Both the position numbers and the translations under genes were made by a program. From contig JAGUVT010000031.1 in NCBI GenBank assembly GCA_020062745.1, positions 1 through 43,372 of the forward strand: 43,372 nucleotides of DNA, given 5' to 3'. The notes below the pieces were generated by a model. It ran no database searches. It saw nothing but the letters and a program-made list of their open reading frames with translations, and was not told the DNA's origin. Shown one piece after another: positions 1 to 7,847 of this stretch (within the stretch, counting starts at the first letter, position 1; every line of letters begins with the position of its first letter). The stretch comes from Deltaproteobacteria bacterium (GTDB lineage Bacteria; Bacillota; Desulfotomaculia; Desulfotomaculales; JAGUVT01).

Positions 1-1
1 C

Positions 2-997
2 GGCCTGACTGACGAGGAAGCGGCGGCTGTTAGTAAAGTGGGCGCCCGTTTTCGCTGGGCGATTTCACCTCATTATGCCGCCCTGATCGGGAACGACTGT
101 CTGGATGATCCGGTCCGCCTGCAATCCGTGCCCCGCATTGAGGAGATTGCCATTCCTTACGGGATGGATGATCCCATGGCGGAGGAATATACTTCTCCGG
201 CTCCGGGGATTACCAGGCGTTACCCCGACCGGCTGATTATCAACGTGACCAACCAGTGCGCCATGTACTGCCGCCACTGCCAGCGCCGGCGCAATATCGG
301 CGAAGTGGACCGGCACCGGTCCAGGCGGGTGCTGGAAGGGGCGCTTGAATACATTAAGGCCAACACGGAGATCAGGGACGTGCTGATTACCGGCGGCGAC
401 GCTCTTTTGCTGGACGACAGAACAGTAGACTGGTTGCTCGGCAGACTGGACAGCATTGAACACATGGAAATCAGGCGCATCGGCACCAGGACTATTGTGA
501 CCATGCCCCAGCGGGTTACTCCGGAACTGTGTGCGGTTCTGGAAAAACACCCGCCACTCTATATCAATACCCAGTTCAACCACCCGCGGGAGATCACGCC
601 CGAAGCGGCCCGGGCCTGTACCATGCTGGTGAAAGCCGGGGTCGTCCTGGGCAACCAAACAGTGCTCTTAAGGGGAGTAAACGACAACCCGCATGTGATG
701 AAGAAATTAAATCAGGAGTTGCTTAAAATAAGGGTCCGGCCCTACTACATATTTCATGCCAAGGCAGTAAAAGGTACGGCTCATTTTATTACCTCGGTGG
801 AAACGGGCATCAGGATCATGGAGGAATTAAGGGGCTATACTTCCGGGCTGGCGGTGCCGACCTATATTATCAACGCTCCCGGCGGGCTGGGGAAAACACC
901 TGTTTTTCCGCAATATGTGGTTAAAAGAGATAAAGAGCGGCTGATGCTGCGCACCTGGGAAAATCGCCTGGTTCCTTATCATGTTCACAAGGCTTAA
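2..997 (+). CDS. eam: Glutamate 2,3-aminomutase-like radical SAM/PLP enzyme, 5' end outside window
   Basis: KamA-family aminomutase, predicted to convert L-glutamate to beta-glutamate using a 4Fe-4S cluster, SAM and PLP in the cytoplasm. The frame is open from base 2 to the window edge, so the N-terminus is missing; GTG at 38 is internal. The radical SAM motif CX3CX2C is encoded near 257-280. The C-terminus has the family signatures GYTSG and APGG-GKTP. The two positions that are Asp in lysine 2,3-aminomutase (D293 and D330, binding the lysine epsilon-amine) are Lys (codon 761-763) and Asn (codon 872-874) here, exactly 37 residues apart. From memory of the family, this Lys/Asn pair marks glutamate 2,3-aminomutase. 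beta-Glutamate is a compatible solute, which fits the sucrose-synthase-like remnant 15 bp downstream. KamA-family membership is certain; substrate assignment is strong inference. Confidence 0.85.
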   Translation, partial: GLTDEEAAAVSKVGARFRWAISPHYAALIGNDCLDDPVRLQSVPRIEEIAIPYGMDDPMAEEYTSPAPGITRRYPDRLIINVTNQCAMYCRHCQRRRNIGEVDRHRSRRVLEGALEYIKANTEIRDVLITGGDALLLDDRTVDWLLGRLDSIEHMEIRRIGTRTIVTMPQRVTPELCAVLEKHPPLYINTQFNHPREITPEAARACTMLVKAGVVLGNQTVLLRGVNDNPHVMKKLNQELLKIRVRPYYIFHAKAVKGTAHFITSVETGIRIMEELRGYTSGLAVPTYIINAPGGLGKTPVFPQYVVKRDKERLMLRTWENRLVPYHVHKA

Positions 998-1011
998 GGT
1001 GGTGGCAAACT

Positions 1012-1700
1012 GTGAGTAGAAAGATAATGGTTATTTCAGTTCACGGCGACCCTCTGGCCGGTTTAGGCGGCATTCAATCCGGCGGACAGAATGTTTACGT
1101 CAACGGTTTGACCAGAGCCTTGGAGAAACTTGGCTGGCAACTGGATATTTTTACCCCTTGGGACAGGCCGGGTGATCCGGAGGTGGAGAGTTTGGGCTGC
1201 CGGAGCCGGGTTATAAGGCTGGCGGCAGGATTTAAGGGCTTTTTGTCGAAGAATAAATTGTTTAATTATTTACCGGCGTTTGTAGAAGAAGTCAAGTCTC
1301 GTTTTGTCAGTTCAGGTAATTATTGTCTTATTCACAGTAATTACTGGCATTCCGGGTGGGTCGGCAGGCAACTGAAGCTTAAACTGGGCCTTCCCCAGGT
1401 GCATACCTCTCATTCGCTGGGAATAGTCAGAAAAGAAGCCGTCCCTGTGAATCCGGATGCTGTTTCTAAAAGACTGGCTACAGAAAGAGAAGTGCTTAGA
1501 GGAGCTGACGAGGTAATTGCCACCACGCCGGCGGGAACGACCTGTCCATGTTCATGCTGGGGTTTAAAGGTATTGTTGTCGGCAATGCCCAGCCTGAACT
1601 GGCCGGTATTGCCTTGCCCGGCAAGGTGTACCGGGCGGGCAGCAGTTGTGCGGGAGGAATACTGGAAGGATTGAGGCATTTTGGTATGACGGGCGCCTGA
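1012..1700 (+). pseudogene. Internally deleted sucrose-phosphate synthase/phosphatase-type gene
   Basis: From GTG 1012, preceded by GGTGGT, about 172 residues match the N-terminal Rossmann domain of GT-B glycosyltransferases of the sucrose-phosphate/mannosylfructose-phosphate synthase type (GGIQSGGQNVYV motif, a HSNYWHSGW stretch, HTSHSLG, then VIATTP). After about 1530 this frame becomes meaningless and stops at 1674. In the +2 frame from 1533 to the stop at 1700 lies a C-terminal HAD-phosphatase tail: GNDLSMF, VVGNAQPEL, then AGGILEGLRHFG, as at the end of sucrose-phosphate phosphatases. The simplest reading is a former bifunctional synthase-phosphatase of about 700 residues that lost its middle, joining the two ends out of frame. 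The junction has GC-rich microhomology (GCCGGCG). The product cannot be active. An assembly collapse is the alternative. Confidence 0.75.
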
Positions 1701-1731
1701 TTACTTTATAACGTTGAAGGGGGAAGCTATC

Positions 1732-2850
1732 TTGAAGAAAGCGCTGGTTGTGTTGCTTTCTGTGGTCATTATGATTACAGTTATTGCTCCCGCCGCGATC
1801 GGCGAGCAAAAATTCAGCGACGTTCCGGATAATCACTGGGCTTTTAAGATAGTTGATCAGATGGTTATAAGAAATATCTTGAGCGGTTACCCGGACGGCG
1901 CCTTTCGTCCCGGACAAAAAGTGACACGGGAGGAGTTTACTACGATGCTGGTCAGATCCGCCGGTCTGCCTCTGCCCGGGATAACTGACGCCTCTTTTGC
2001 CGATCTGCCTGCCGATCGCTGGTCTGCTCCTTATGTGGAGGCGGCAAAAGATTACCTGGGCGGCTACCGGATAGACAGCGGGGCGGAGGTATTTAAGGGA
2101 GAAGAACCTGCCCTGCGGGAAGATGTAATTGCTGCTTTGGTGAAGGCAAGGGGTTACAAGCCGGGAGCGGAAACGGGAGACTTCCAGGAGCAATTTAAGG
2201 ACTACGGCGAAATATCCGAAGCGCTCAGGGAATATATCGGCCTGGCTTTGCAAAACCACCTGATCAGTGGTTATGGCGACGGGACGCTCCGGCCGAAAGG
2301 AACTATAACCAGGGCGGAGGCGGCAACCCTGCTTTACCGTGCTTATTTTGGAAGCGGGTCGGCGCTTGGCAACCTGATTTCGGCGCAAGATGTTTACGCC
2401 ATTATAGAATCTGAAAATACGGGTGTGGAGGCTGGCCGGCTGTTAACGGACAGGTACGGGCAGGCTTATATTTATGACGGCTATTATGATTTCAGCATTT
2501 TTATCCGGGGCGTTCCGGTAAATATAGAAGGGATGGGCGACCTCGTATATGTTTTTGTCAGGGTGGATCCCAGCCGTTATTTTACTTTTGAGAATGCTTA
2601 CCGCAGGGACAGGCCGGCTATTCGCCAGTACCTGCAAAATATGGCGCAGGATGCGGCCGGTTACTTTCCCGGCCGGAGAATAATTATTATGCTGGGATAT
2701 ACTAATAATTTCGAATGGGACGTAACTGAAATCTTCGGCCGGGATTATACTTCATATAACAAGGAAACCAACATTTACAGGGTTGATCGGTTCTTCCACG
2801 GCATGCTGTTAAATGGCGGGAAGATCGTTGATGAATATGAAAAGCCTTGA
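1732..2850 (+). CDS. Exported S-layer homology (SLH) domain protein
   Basis: A 372-residue secreted protein. TTG 1732 is chosen because AGGGGG lies 9-15 bases upstream; the encoded Met-Lys-Lys start and hydrophobic stretch (residues 4-22) form a signal peptide ending near AIGEQ. Three SLH repeats follow at about residues 28-79 (FSDVPDNHWA, then SGYPDGAFRP and TREEF), 89-140 (degenerate) and 155-205 (SGYGDGTLRP, TRAEA). SLH modules bind pyruvylated cell-wall polymer and anchor proteins to the cell surface. Residues 206-372 are a compact tyrosine-rich domain I do not recognise. It lies 32 bp after the broken glycosyltransferase and may be transcribed from the aminomutase promoter. The SLH assignment is sure; the role of the C-terminal domain is unknown. 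Confidence 0.88.
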   Translation: MKKALVVLLSVVIMITVIAPAAIGEQKFSDVPDNHWAFKIVDQMVIRNILSGYPDGAFRPGQKVTREEFTTMLVRSAGLPLPGITDASFADLPADRWSAPYVEAAKDYLGGYRIDSGAEVFKGEEPALREDVIAALVKARGYKPGAETGDFQEQFKDYGEISEALREYIGLALQNHLISGYGDGTLRPKGTITRAEAATLLYRAYFGSGSALGNLISAQDVYAIIESENTGVEAGRLLTDRYGQAYIYDGYYDFSIFIRGVPVNIEGMGDLVYVFVRVDPSRYFTFENAYRRDRPAIRQYLQNMAQDAAGYFPGRRIIIMLGYTNNFEWDVTEIFGRDYTSYNKETNIYRVDRFFHGMLLNGGKIVDEYEKP

Positions 2851-2971
2851 TAAACTAAAGATGCAGTTGGCTATAAGCCATTAGCCGTCAGTAAAAAAGA
2901 ATTGAGGAGTCAGGAGCCGGAATTCAGAAGAAATAAAATAGATGCGGTTTAAAAAACGGAGGATGCTTGTT

Positions 2972-4036
2972 TTGGATCACCTTATTTTTGAGTATCAGGA
3001 GCGGCTGCTTCTTTTATTGAAAGGCTCGGCCTACTTTTTGGGCGGTTTGCTGCTGGCCTGGGCAGCCGGAAAGTTATGGGACCGGATCATCGGGCGCCTG
3101 ACGGAGCGCACGCAGACCGAACTGGACGGCAAAGTGGCCGCCGTATCCCACCGCCCCTTTGTTATGCTGGTATTTTTAATCATCTTAAAGATAGGAGTTC
3201 AGGACCTTTCTACAAGCCCTTTGTTTCAGGGTTCCCCTTTTTTTACCTGGTTTGACCGTGTGTTTTACGCCGTCCTCATCATCACCATCGCATTTTGGGT
3301 GGACGCTGTTACCCGTACCGCAATCGACTGGTATTCCAGTGATTTTTCCGCCCGTACCGGCAGTTCAGTAAACCAGTTCCTGCCCCTCGGCCGCCAGGTC
3401 GCCCGCCTGTTGATTTTCTTCCTGGCTGTAACTATTGTCCTGGGGTATTTCGGGATTAATATTTCCGGCCTTATCGCCACCGCCGGCGTGGCTTCCCTGG
3501 CTATCGCCCTGGCTGCCCAGGAGACTTTAAGCAATATGTTCGCCGGGCTGATGATCATGCTGGACCGCCCTTTCCGGCCGGGCGACCGGATTGAACTGGT
3601 AGGCTCCGGCCTGATCGGTGATGTGCTTCAGATTGGTACCCGTACCACTAAGATCCTTACCTTTGAAAACAACGTAATTGTAGTACCCAATAAGGATCTG
3701 GCCAATAGCCGGGTGATCAACCACATTTCCCCCGATCCCCAGGTGACCCTGCGCCTGTCCGTCGGGGTGGCTTACGGTACCGACATGCACCGGACGAAGG
3801 ACGTTTTGATGGAAGTTTTAAAGGGTCACCCCGACGTGCTGGACAACCCGGCGCCGGCGGTTTACTTTACCGAATTCGGCGATTCTTCTTTAAACCTGCT
3901 CATTACCTGCTGGATACCCAGTTCCCTGGATCGCTTCCGGGTTACCGACGAACTGAACACGGCCATAAAGGACCGTTTTGAAAAAGAAGGCATTGAGATA
4001 CCCTTCCCGCAGCGGACGGTTCATTTGAAAAAATAA
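2972..4036 (+). CDS. MscS-family small-conductance mechanosensitive channel
   Basis: Inner-membrane channel that opens under hypo-osmotic stress to release solutes. The N-terminus has three to four hydrophobic segments. The pore helix plus beta domain is clear: an alanine/glycine-rich stretch near GVASLAIALA, then the MscS signature DRPFRPGDRIEL, GDVLQIGTRTT and VVPNKDLANS, and a C-terminal alpha/beta domain ending IPFPQRTVHLKK. The length of about 355-364 residues is typical of short MscS proteins. TTG 2972 is preferred because GGAGG (2958-2962) precedes it by 9 bases. ATG 2963 directly abuts that site and ATG 2942 has no Shine-Dalgarno, so the true start lies somewhere in 2942-2972. Together with the beta-glutamate and sucrose-type genes upstream it points to osmotic adaptation. 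Confidence 0.92.
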   Translation: MDHLIFEYQERLLLLLKGSAYFLGGLLLAWAAGKLWDRIIGRLTERTQTELDGKVAAVSHRPFVMLVFLIILKIGVQDLSTSPLFQGSPFFTWFDRVFYAVLIITIAFWVDAVTRTAIDWYSSDFSARTGSSVNQFLPLGRQVARLLIFFLAVTIVLGYFGINISGLIATAGVASLAIALAAQETLSNMFAGLMIMLDRPFRPGDRIELVGSGLIGDVLQIGTRTTKILTFENNVIVVPNKDLANSRVINHISPDPQVTLRLSVGVAYGTDMHRTKDVLMEVLKGHPDVLDNPAPAVYFTEFGDSSLNLLITCWIPSSLDRFRVTDELNTAIKDRFEKEGIEIPFPQRTVHLKK

Positions 4037-4122
4037 TTGCATAAGCATTCCAATCTCCAAAATTTGGCGTTAGTATTTAATTACCTTTTGTTTTTTATAA
4101 AAATCTTTGATTTACTTTGCTA

Positions 4123-4151
4123 TTGACAAAATCAAGAATTTTTTGTAAATT
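4123..4151 (+). promoter_or_regulatory. Sigma-A-type promoter for the secreted-protein cluster
   Basis: A perfect -35 box TTGACA (4123-4128), a 17-base spacer and a -10-like TAAATT (4146-4151) lie in an AT-rich 150-bp gap directly upstream of the repeat-protein gene. This is a vegetative promoter by consensus; no operator is evident. Confidence 0.65.
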
Positions 4152-4187
4152 TAAATTAGCAGCTTTATTACCTGGGGGGTAATGCAG

Positions 4188-5114
4188 GTGGAGCGGTTTG
4201 GTTTTCAAAATTTGATGGGGTTAAAGAACAGGTGCTGGCGTTTACTGGTGGTGGGTTTACTTCTTTCCTTTGGCTTTTTGTCGATACCTGTTTATTCAGC
4301 CAGCGGCGGTCTTTTGGACGGTATTGTAGGTGACGTGGTTGGCACGGTTGACGGTGCAACAGGCGGTATTGTAGGTGACGCGGTTGACACGGTTGACGGT
4401 GCAACAGGCGGTATTGTAGGTGACGCGGTTGGCACGGTTGACGGTGCAACAGGCGGTGTTGTAGGTGACGTGGTTGGCACGGTTGACGGTGCAACAGGCG
4501 GTATTGTAGGTGACGTGGTTGGCACGGTTGACGGTGCAACAGGCGGTGTTGTAGGTGATGTGGTTGGCACAGACGAAGGTTTGTTGGGCGGTACTTTAGA
4601 AGATTTGAATAAGGTAGTTGACGGTCTTTTAGGCGAGAATGGGACGAATGGCGGCTCCGCAGGTGGAAATGTGACCGGCGATGTATATGTGAATCCGCCG
4701 CCAAATCCGCCTCCGGCTAAGAAAAAAGTTGTAGTTATCTTTCAAGTAGGTAATAAACATTATTATATAAACGGCGCTTTTGGGTTAATGGATGTTGCGC
4801 CGTACATCAAGCACGACCGCTGTTATTTACCTGCCCGCTTTGTTGCCTACAGCCTGGGAATTAAACCGGCGGACGTGACCTGGAACAAGGATACCAAAAC
4901 GGCTACTTTTACCAAGAACAGTACGACAGTGAGCGCAATAATCGGCAAAGATGTAATCTATATTAATGACAAGCCAATAAACATTGATGTTTCAACAGAA
5001 CTTGTAGAACCAGGACGAACCATGCTTCCTTATCGTTTTATAGCGGAGTCTTTTGGTGCAACGGTCAAGTGGGACGACGCCAATAAGGCGGTAATAGTCG
5101 AATATTACGGGTAA
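4188..5114 (+). CDS. Secreted glycine-repeat protein with copper-amine-oxidase-N-like C-terminal domain
   Basis: An exported protein of about 308 residues. A GTG start at 4188 fits the GGGGGG at 4174-4179 (spacing 8); ATG 4182 is also possible but only 2 bases from it. A signal peptide (LLVVGLLLSFGFL, cleaved near YSASGG) is followed by five to six copies of a 15-residue unit of the type GIVGDVVGTVDGATG, then a glycine-rich linker and a proline/lysine hinge. The last ~125 residues match the copper amine oxidase N-terminal-like fold common in clostridial surface proteins: HYYINGAFG, RCYLPARFVAYSLG, VTWNKDTKTATF, VEPGRTMLPYRFIAESFGA, KAVIVEYY. The same domain closes the paralogue at 6889. The domain name comes from homology to amine oxidases; no catalytic copper site is implied. 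Likely surface or biofilm role, inferred only. Confidence 0.8.
   Translation: MERFGFQNLMGLKNRCWRLLVVGLLLSFGFLSIPVYSASGGLLDGIVGDVVGTVDGATGGIVGDAVDTVDGATGGIVGDAVGTVDGATGGVVGDVVGTVDGATGGIVGDVVGTVDGATGGVVGDVVGTDEGLLGGTLEDLNKVVDGLLGENGTNGGSAGGNVTGDVYVNPPPNPPPAKKKVVVIFQVGNKHYYINGAFGLMDVAPYIKHDRCYLPARFVAYSLGIKPADVTWNKDTKTATFTKNSTTVSAIIGKDVIYINDKPINIDVSTELVEPGRTMLPYRFIAESFGATVKWDDANKAVIVEYYG
4320..4589 (+). repeat. In-frame 45-bp tandem repeat array, six units
   Basis: Units begin at 4320, 4365, 4410, 4455, 4500 and 4545. The first five are nearly identical (they differ at a few bases, giving Ile/Val, Val/Ala or Gly/Asp changes) and the sixth diverges after about half its length. Each encodes 15 residues with Gly spaced every 3-4 residues. 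The near-identity at DNA level indicates recent expansion and probable copy-number variation. Confidence 0.92.
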
Positions 5115-5116
5115 AG

Positions 5117-5152
5117 AAGGTTAAAAATTTCAACCTTAAAAAATTTTTATTT
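5117..5152 (+). terminator. Weak candidate terminator after the first repeat protein
   Basis: A 6-bp stem AAGGTT/AACCTT with a 9-base loop starts three bases after the stop codon and is followed by an A/T-rich run. The stem is short, so this may only attenuate transcription. Confidence 0.35.
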
Positions 5153-5252
5153 TTTGTTGGATTTACAATTATGAGAATATTAGATAAAATTAAATTAGTT
5201 AAGCGCAGGTAAATTTAATGTTAAGGTTTTCCTCCACAAAGGGGGGAGCACA

Positions 5253-6554
5253 ATGGTGAGGTTTAACTTTCCAAGTATAAAAAGTTTAGGCAGATGGTGT
5301 CAGGCAGGAGTTTTATTTGCTGTTTTTGCTTTTACGTTTATTATCTTTGTTACTCCGGCTTATGCCTTGGGCCTTGATCTGGGAGTGGCGAAGGTTGGCT
5401 TGAATGAGAACGGTTTGAAAGTAAGCGCAGGTGAAGGAGCTGTTTCAGCAACAATCGGTTCCGGCGGTTTGGCGGTTGATGTGGGAGAAGGAGTTGCTGC
5501 TGCGGCTGTTGATCTGGGTGAAGCGGCTGTGACGGCTGACTCTCCCAATGCAGGTGAGGGAGAAGGCTCTCTTGTTGTTGAGCAATTTGCTAAAGGCGTA
5601 ACTTCGTCTTTAACCGGGTCTGATAGGGGGAGAGATGCACAGATAATTGATAAAGTTCCCAAAGTATCTCCTCCTCCGGTTGAGGTGGGTGGTATATTGG
5701 CTGGTGCAGGGGATTTGACAAGAGGGCTGGTTAGGGCGCTGACCAATGATTCGGCAGTAACTGGTCCTGCCGTGCCGGTTGTTTCACCGGTGACTGATGT
5801 GGCAGGTGGGGTTCTGGAACCGGTGGGTTCATTAATTAAAGCAACTGTTGCAACGGTTGCGGAAGTGCCTGTAGCAGGCCCGGTTGTGGAGAAAACTGTA
5901 GTTGCCACAACAGGTGTTGTGGGTGCGGGATTGGAACTGGTTGATAGTGTAACAGGAGATGTTCTTGTGCCTTTGGCAGACGAGGTTCTTGATCTGCCTT
6001 CAACTTTGTTAACGCCTGTGCTGGGAACGGTGGATGAATTGCTGGAAACCGACCTTACCCGGACTGTACAAAGTTTGTTGATGTTTGTTTCGGATAAAGG
6101 CAAAGGGATAATTGGGACTGTGGATGGCTTGTTACCGGTTGTCAATGAGATTTTAGAGCCGGTTGGGATAAATGCTGGAAGTAATTACGCCGGGGATGGC
6201 CCTGGAGAGGGATTTTATAATCTAACGTTTTTGCCAGGTGAAGAAACGGAGAGCGGTCGTATTTCTTCGTCAGGGGTTGGTTTTGCCCCTGAAACAGGTT
6301 TCCCTGGCCTTATATCCAGTGCGGGAACCCGAAGTGAGAAGCGTTTCCCGCATGCTGAAAGAGTGAACTCTTCACCGGTAAGCGGTATGAATGTCAATGC
6401 CGGTTCTTCTGGAACTGGAGCCGGCGGCAACCAGGCTGCAGTGAACAATACCGTTTTTAAATTAGATCGCCTTCCTCTCAATGGAGTAATACTTGAGTTT
6501 CTGGACCCAGATCGTTTACCCCCCTTTATTTCTCTATTTTCTCCTCCGGGATAA
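5253..6554 (+). CDS. Exported Val/Gly/Asp-rich protein of unknown function
   Basis: A 433-residue protein I cannot assign to a named family. ATG 5253 follows GGGGGG with good spacing. Residues 1-39 form a signal peptide (hydrophobic run VLFAVFAFTFIIFVT, cleavage near AYALG). The mature protein is low-complexity and rich in Val, Gly, Ala and Asp, with no cysteine visible after the leader. The first part (residues 40-90) alternates short hydrophobic and glycine steps (for example GLAVDVGEGVAAAAVDLG). The middle has repeated PVxxVxxxV segments such as VAGPVVEKTVVATTGVVGAG, and the C-terminal 120 residues are Ser/Gly/Pro-rich, ending LFSPPG. Composition matches the neighbouring repeat proteins, suggesting a shared surface structure. 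No anchor, transmembrane helix or catalytic motif was seen beyond the leader. Confidence 0.7.
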   Translation: MVRFNFPSIKSLGRWCQAGVLFAVFAFTFIIFVTPAYALGLDLGVAKVGLNENGLKVSAGEGAVSATIGSGGLAVDVGEGVAAAAVDLGEAAVTADSPNAGEGEGSLVVEQFAKGVTSSLTGSDRGRDAQIIDKVPKVSPPPVEVGGILAGAGDLTRGLVRALTNDSAVTGPAVPVVSPVTDVAGGVLEPVGSLIKATVATVAEVPVAGPVVEKTVVATTGVVGAGLELVDSVTGDVLVPLADEVLDLPSTLLTPVLGTVDELLETDLTRTVQSLLMFVSDKGKGIIGTVDGLLPVVNEILEPVGINAGSNYAGDGPGEGFYNLTFLPGEETESGRISSSGVGFAPETGFPGLISSAGTRSEKRFPHAERVNSSPVSGMNVNAGSSGTGAGGNQAAVNNTVFKLDRLPLNGVILEFLDPDRLPPFISLFSPPG

Positions 6555-6888
6555 TGCTTCCCTTCTTTCAAGTCCAGTATGTTTCAAAAACTGCATAAGG
6601 TGCCAATCTTAGACAACCCTTTATGTCCTTGGGTTTTTCCACCGGCGTTACTGGTGGAAAAGGCATTAAGGTATAAGGAAATGCGAAGGGCGTGGAGGAG
6701 TTAGGGTAGCTCCTAAATAAGGTATGTATGGTAGCTTTAACCAAATGCTATATTCGGCGTACCCTTAGTTTTCTATTGCCCGAAAAAGGTACAAAGGTAC
6801 AGCGGAGATATGGGAATGGGTCTAAATGAGGTGGATGAGAATGAGATGGTAAGATGACCTTTCATTAAATTAAAAGGAGTGGTAAGCA
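6555..6888. other. 334-bp gene-free interval with hairpins, no recognised element
   Basis: No convincing reading frame. A perfect 9-bp stem TTTTCCACC/GGTGGAAAA (6635-6643 with 6653-6661) and a 5-bp AGGAG/CTCCT hairpin (6696-6714) are present, followed by AT-poor sequence leading to the ribosome site of the next gene. It was compared by eye with c-di-GMP and c-di-AMP riboswitch consensuses without a match. It may be a leader RNA for the 6889 gene. Confidence 0.4.
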
Positions 6889-7752
6889 TTGAAGCTTAAG
6901 AATAATAAATACGTGGCAATTTCTATAAACGTTTTGTTAATGGTAGCGATGTGGCTGTTGGTGATGTGGTTTCCACTGGCGGGGATAGCCTTCGCCGCTG
7001 AACAGGATATCGATCTCTCCGGTTTACTGGGTGGTGTTACCAACATAAACCTGCTTGGCACTTCCGATATTTTGGGAAGTGTAGGCAATGTGGTTGGCGA
7101 GACGGATTTACTGAAAGGGTTAACTGATGATAGCGGTTTGCTGGGCGGTACCGTGGGAAGCATAATCTATACTGAAGATAGCGGCCTTTTAGGCGACCTC
7201 GGCGGGACAGTCGGCGGTCTCCTGGGCGGCGTCGGCGATCTGGTGGGCGATGTTGGTAACGCTGTTGGTGATCTTCTGGGCGATGTCGGCGACACGGTTA
7301 CCAACCTGCTGGGTGGAAGCAAGACTACCGTTGTGAATGTAAACCCGCCTGCAGGAAAGAAGAAAGTGGTGGTTGTCTTCCGGGTAGGAGATAAACACTA
7401 TTATATTAACGGAAAAGTTGGGCATATGGATGTTGCCCCGTATATCAAGTACGACCGGTGCTATTTACCTGCCCGCTTTGTGTCGTACAGCCTCGGTGTC
7501 GACCCGGCCCATGTTACGTGGGACCAGGCGGCTAAGACGGCCACCTTTGCCAAGGGTGGAACTACCGTGCGGACGACTATCGGTGACAATTTTATATATG
7601 TAAATAGTGGGAAAGTAGTTACTAATGCGCCGACAGAGCTGGTAGAACCCGGCCGGACCATGCTTCCATACCGCTTTATGGCGGAGGCATTTGGCGCTAC
7701 GGTAAGCTGGAATGATGGCACGAAAACCGTGACTGTGGAGTATTACGAATAG
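6889..7752 (+). CDS. Secreted glycine-zipper protein with copper-amine-oxidase-N-like domain (paralogue)
   Basis: A 287-residue paralogue of the gene at 4188. TTG 6889 lies 9-10 bases after AAGGAG. A signal peptide (hydrophobic residues 10-34, cleavage near AFAAEQ) precedes a region of about 110 residues dominated by Gly-x-x-Gly and GD-x-x-G steps (LLGGVGDLVGDVGNAVGDLL and similar), then a proline hinge and the C-terminal domain. That domain matches the paralogue almost position for position: KKKVVVVFRVGDKHYYINGK, RCYLPARFVSYSLGV, VEPGRTMLPYRFMAEAFGA and a final VEYYE. The repeat region differs strongly in length and sequence, while the C-terminal domain is conserved. This suggests a common anchor or adhesion module carrying variable stalks. 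Function inferred only. Confidence 0.8.
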   Translation: MKLKNNKYVAISINVLLMVAMWLLVMWFPLAGIAFAAEQDIDLSGLLGGVTNINLLGTSDILGSVGNVVGETDLLKGLTDDSGLLGGTVGSIIYTEDSGLLGDLGGTVGGLLGGVGDLVGDVGNAVGDLLGDVGDTVTNLLGGSKTTVVNVNPPAGKKKVVVVFRVGDKHYYINGKVGHMDVAPYIKYDRCYLPARFVSYSLGVDPAHVTWDQAAKTATFAKGGTTVRTTIGDNFIYVNSGKVVTNAPTELVEPGRTMLPYRFMAEAFGATVSWNDGTKTVTVEYYE

Positions 7753-7764
7753 GATGAATAACGG

Positions 7765-7792
7765 CCCGGCTTCGCATGACGAAGCCGGGTTT
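7765..7792 (+). terminator. Rho-independent terminator after the second CuAO-N-like protein
   Basis: A perfect 10-bp GC-rich stem CCCGGCTTCG/CGAAGCCGGG (7765-7774 with 7780-7789), 5-base loop, followed by TTTGTT. It begins 13 bp after the stop and separates the genes upstream from the DUF6230-like genes. Confidence 0.85.
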
Positions 7793-7847
7793 GTTCCTCA
7801 ATAAAGGGTATGACAATATCTGTAAATAAGCAAAGGAGATGAGATTT

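Noticed and set aside
65-658. 197-codon antisense frame opposite the aminomutase
   Set aside because: No ribosome site and fully covered by the radical SAM gene with its conserved motifs.
4320-4589. CRISPR-like array
   Set aside because: Units are directly contiguous, 45 bp with no unique spacers, and stay in frame within a signal-peptide protein.
4168-4704. Antisense frames with regular repeats of Pro/Gln/His or Ser/Thr/Pro
   Set aside because: They are shadows of the 45-bp tandem repeat in the plus-strand gene.
5360-6145. A long antisense frame rich in Thr, Pro and Ser
   Set aside because: It mirrors the Val/Gly/Ala-rich secreted protein on the plus strand, which has a signal peptide and ribosome site; the antisense frame has neither.
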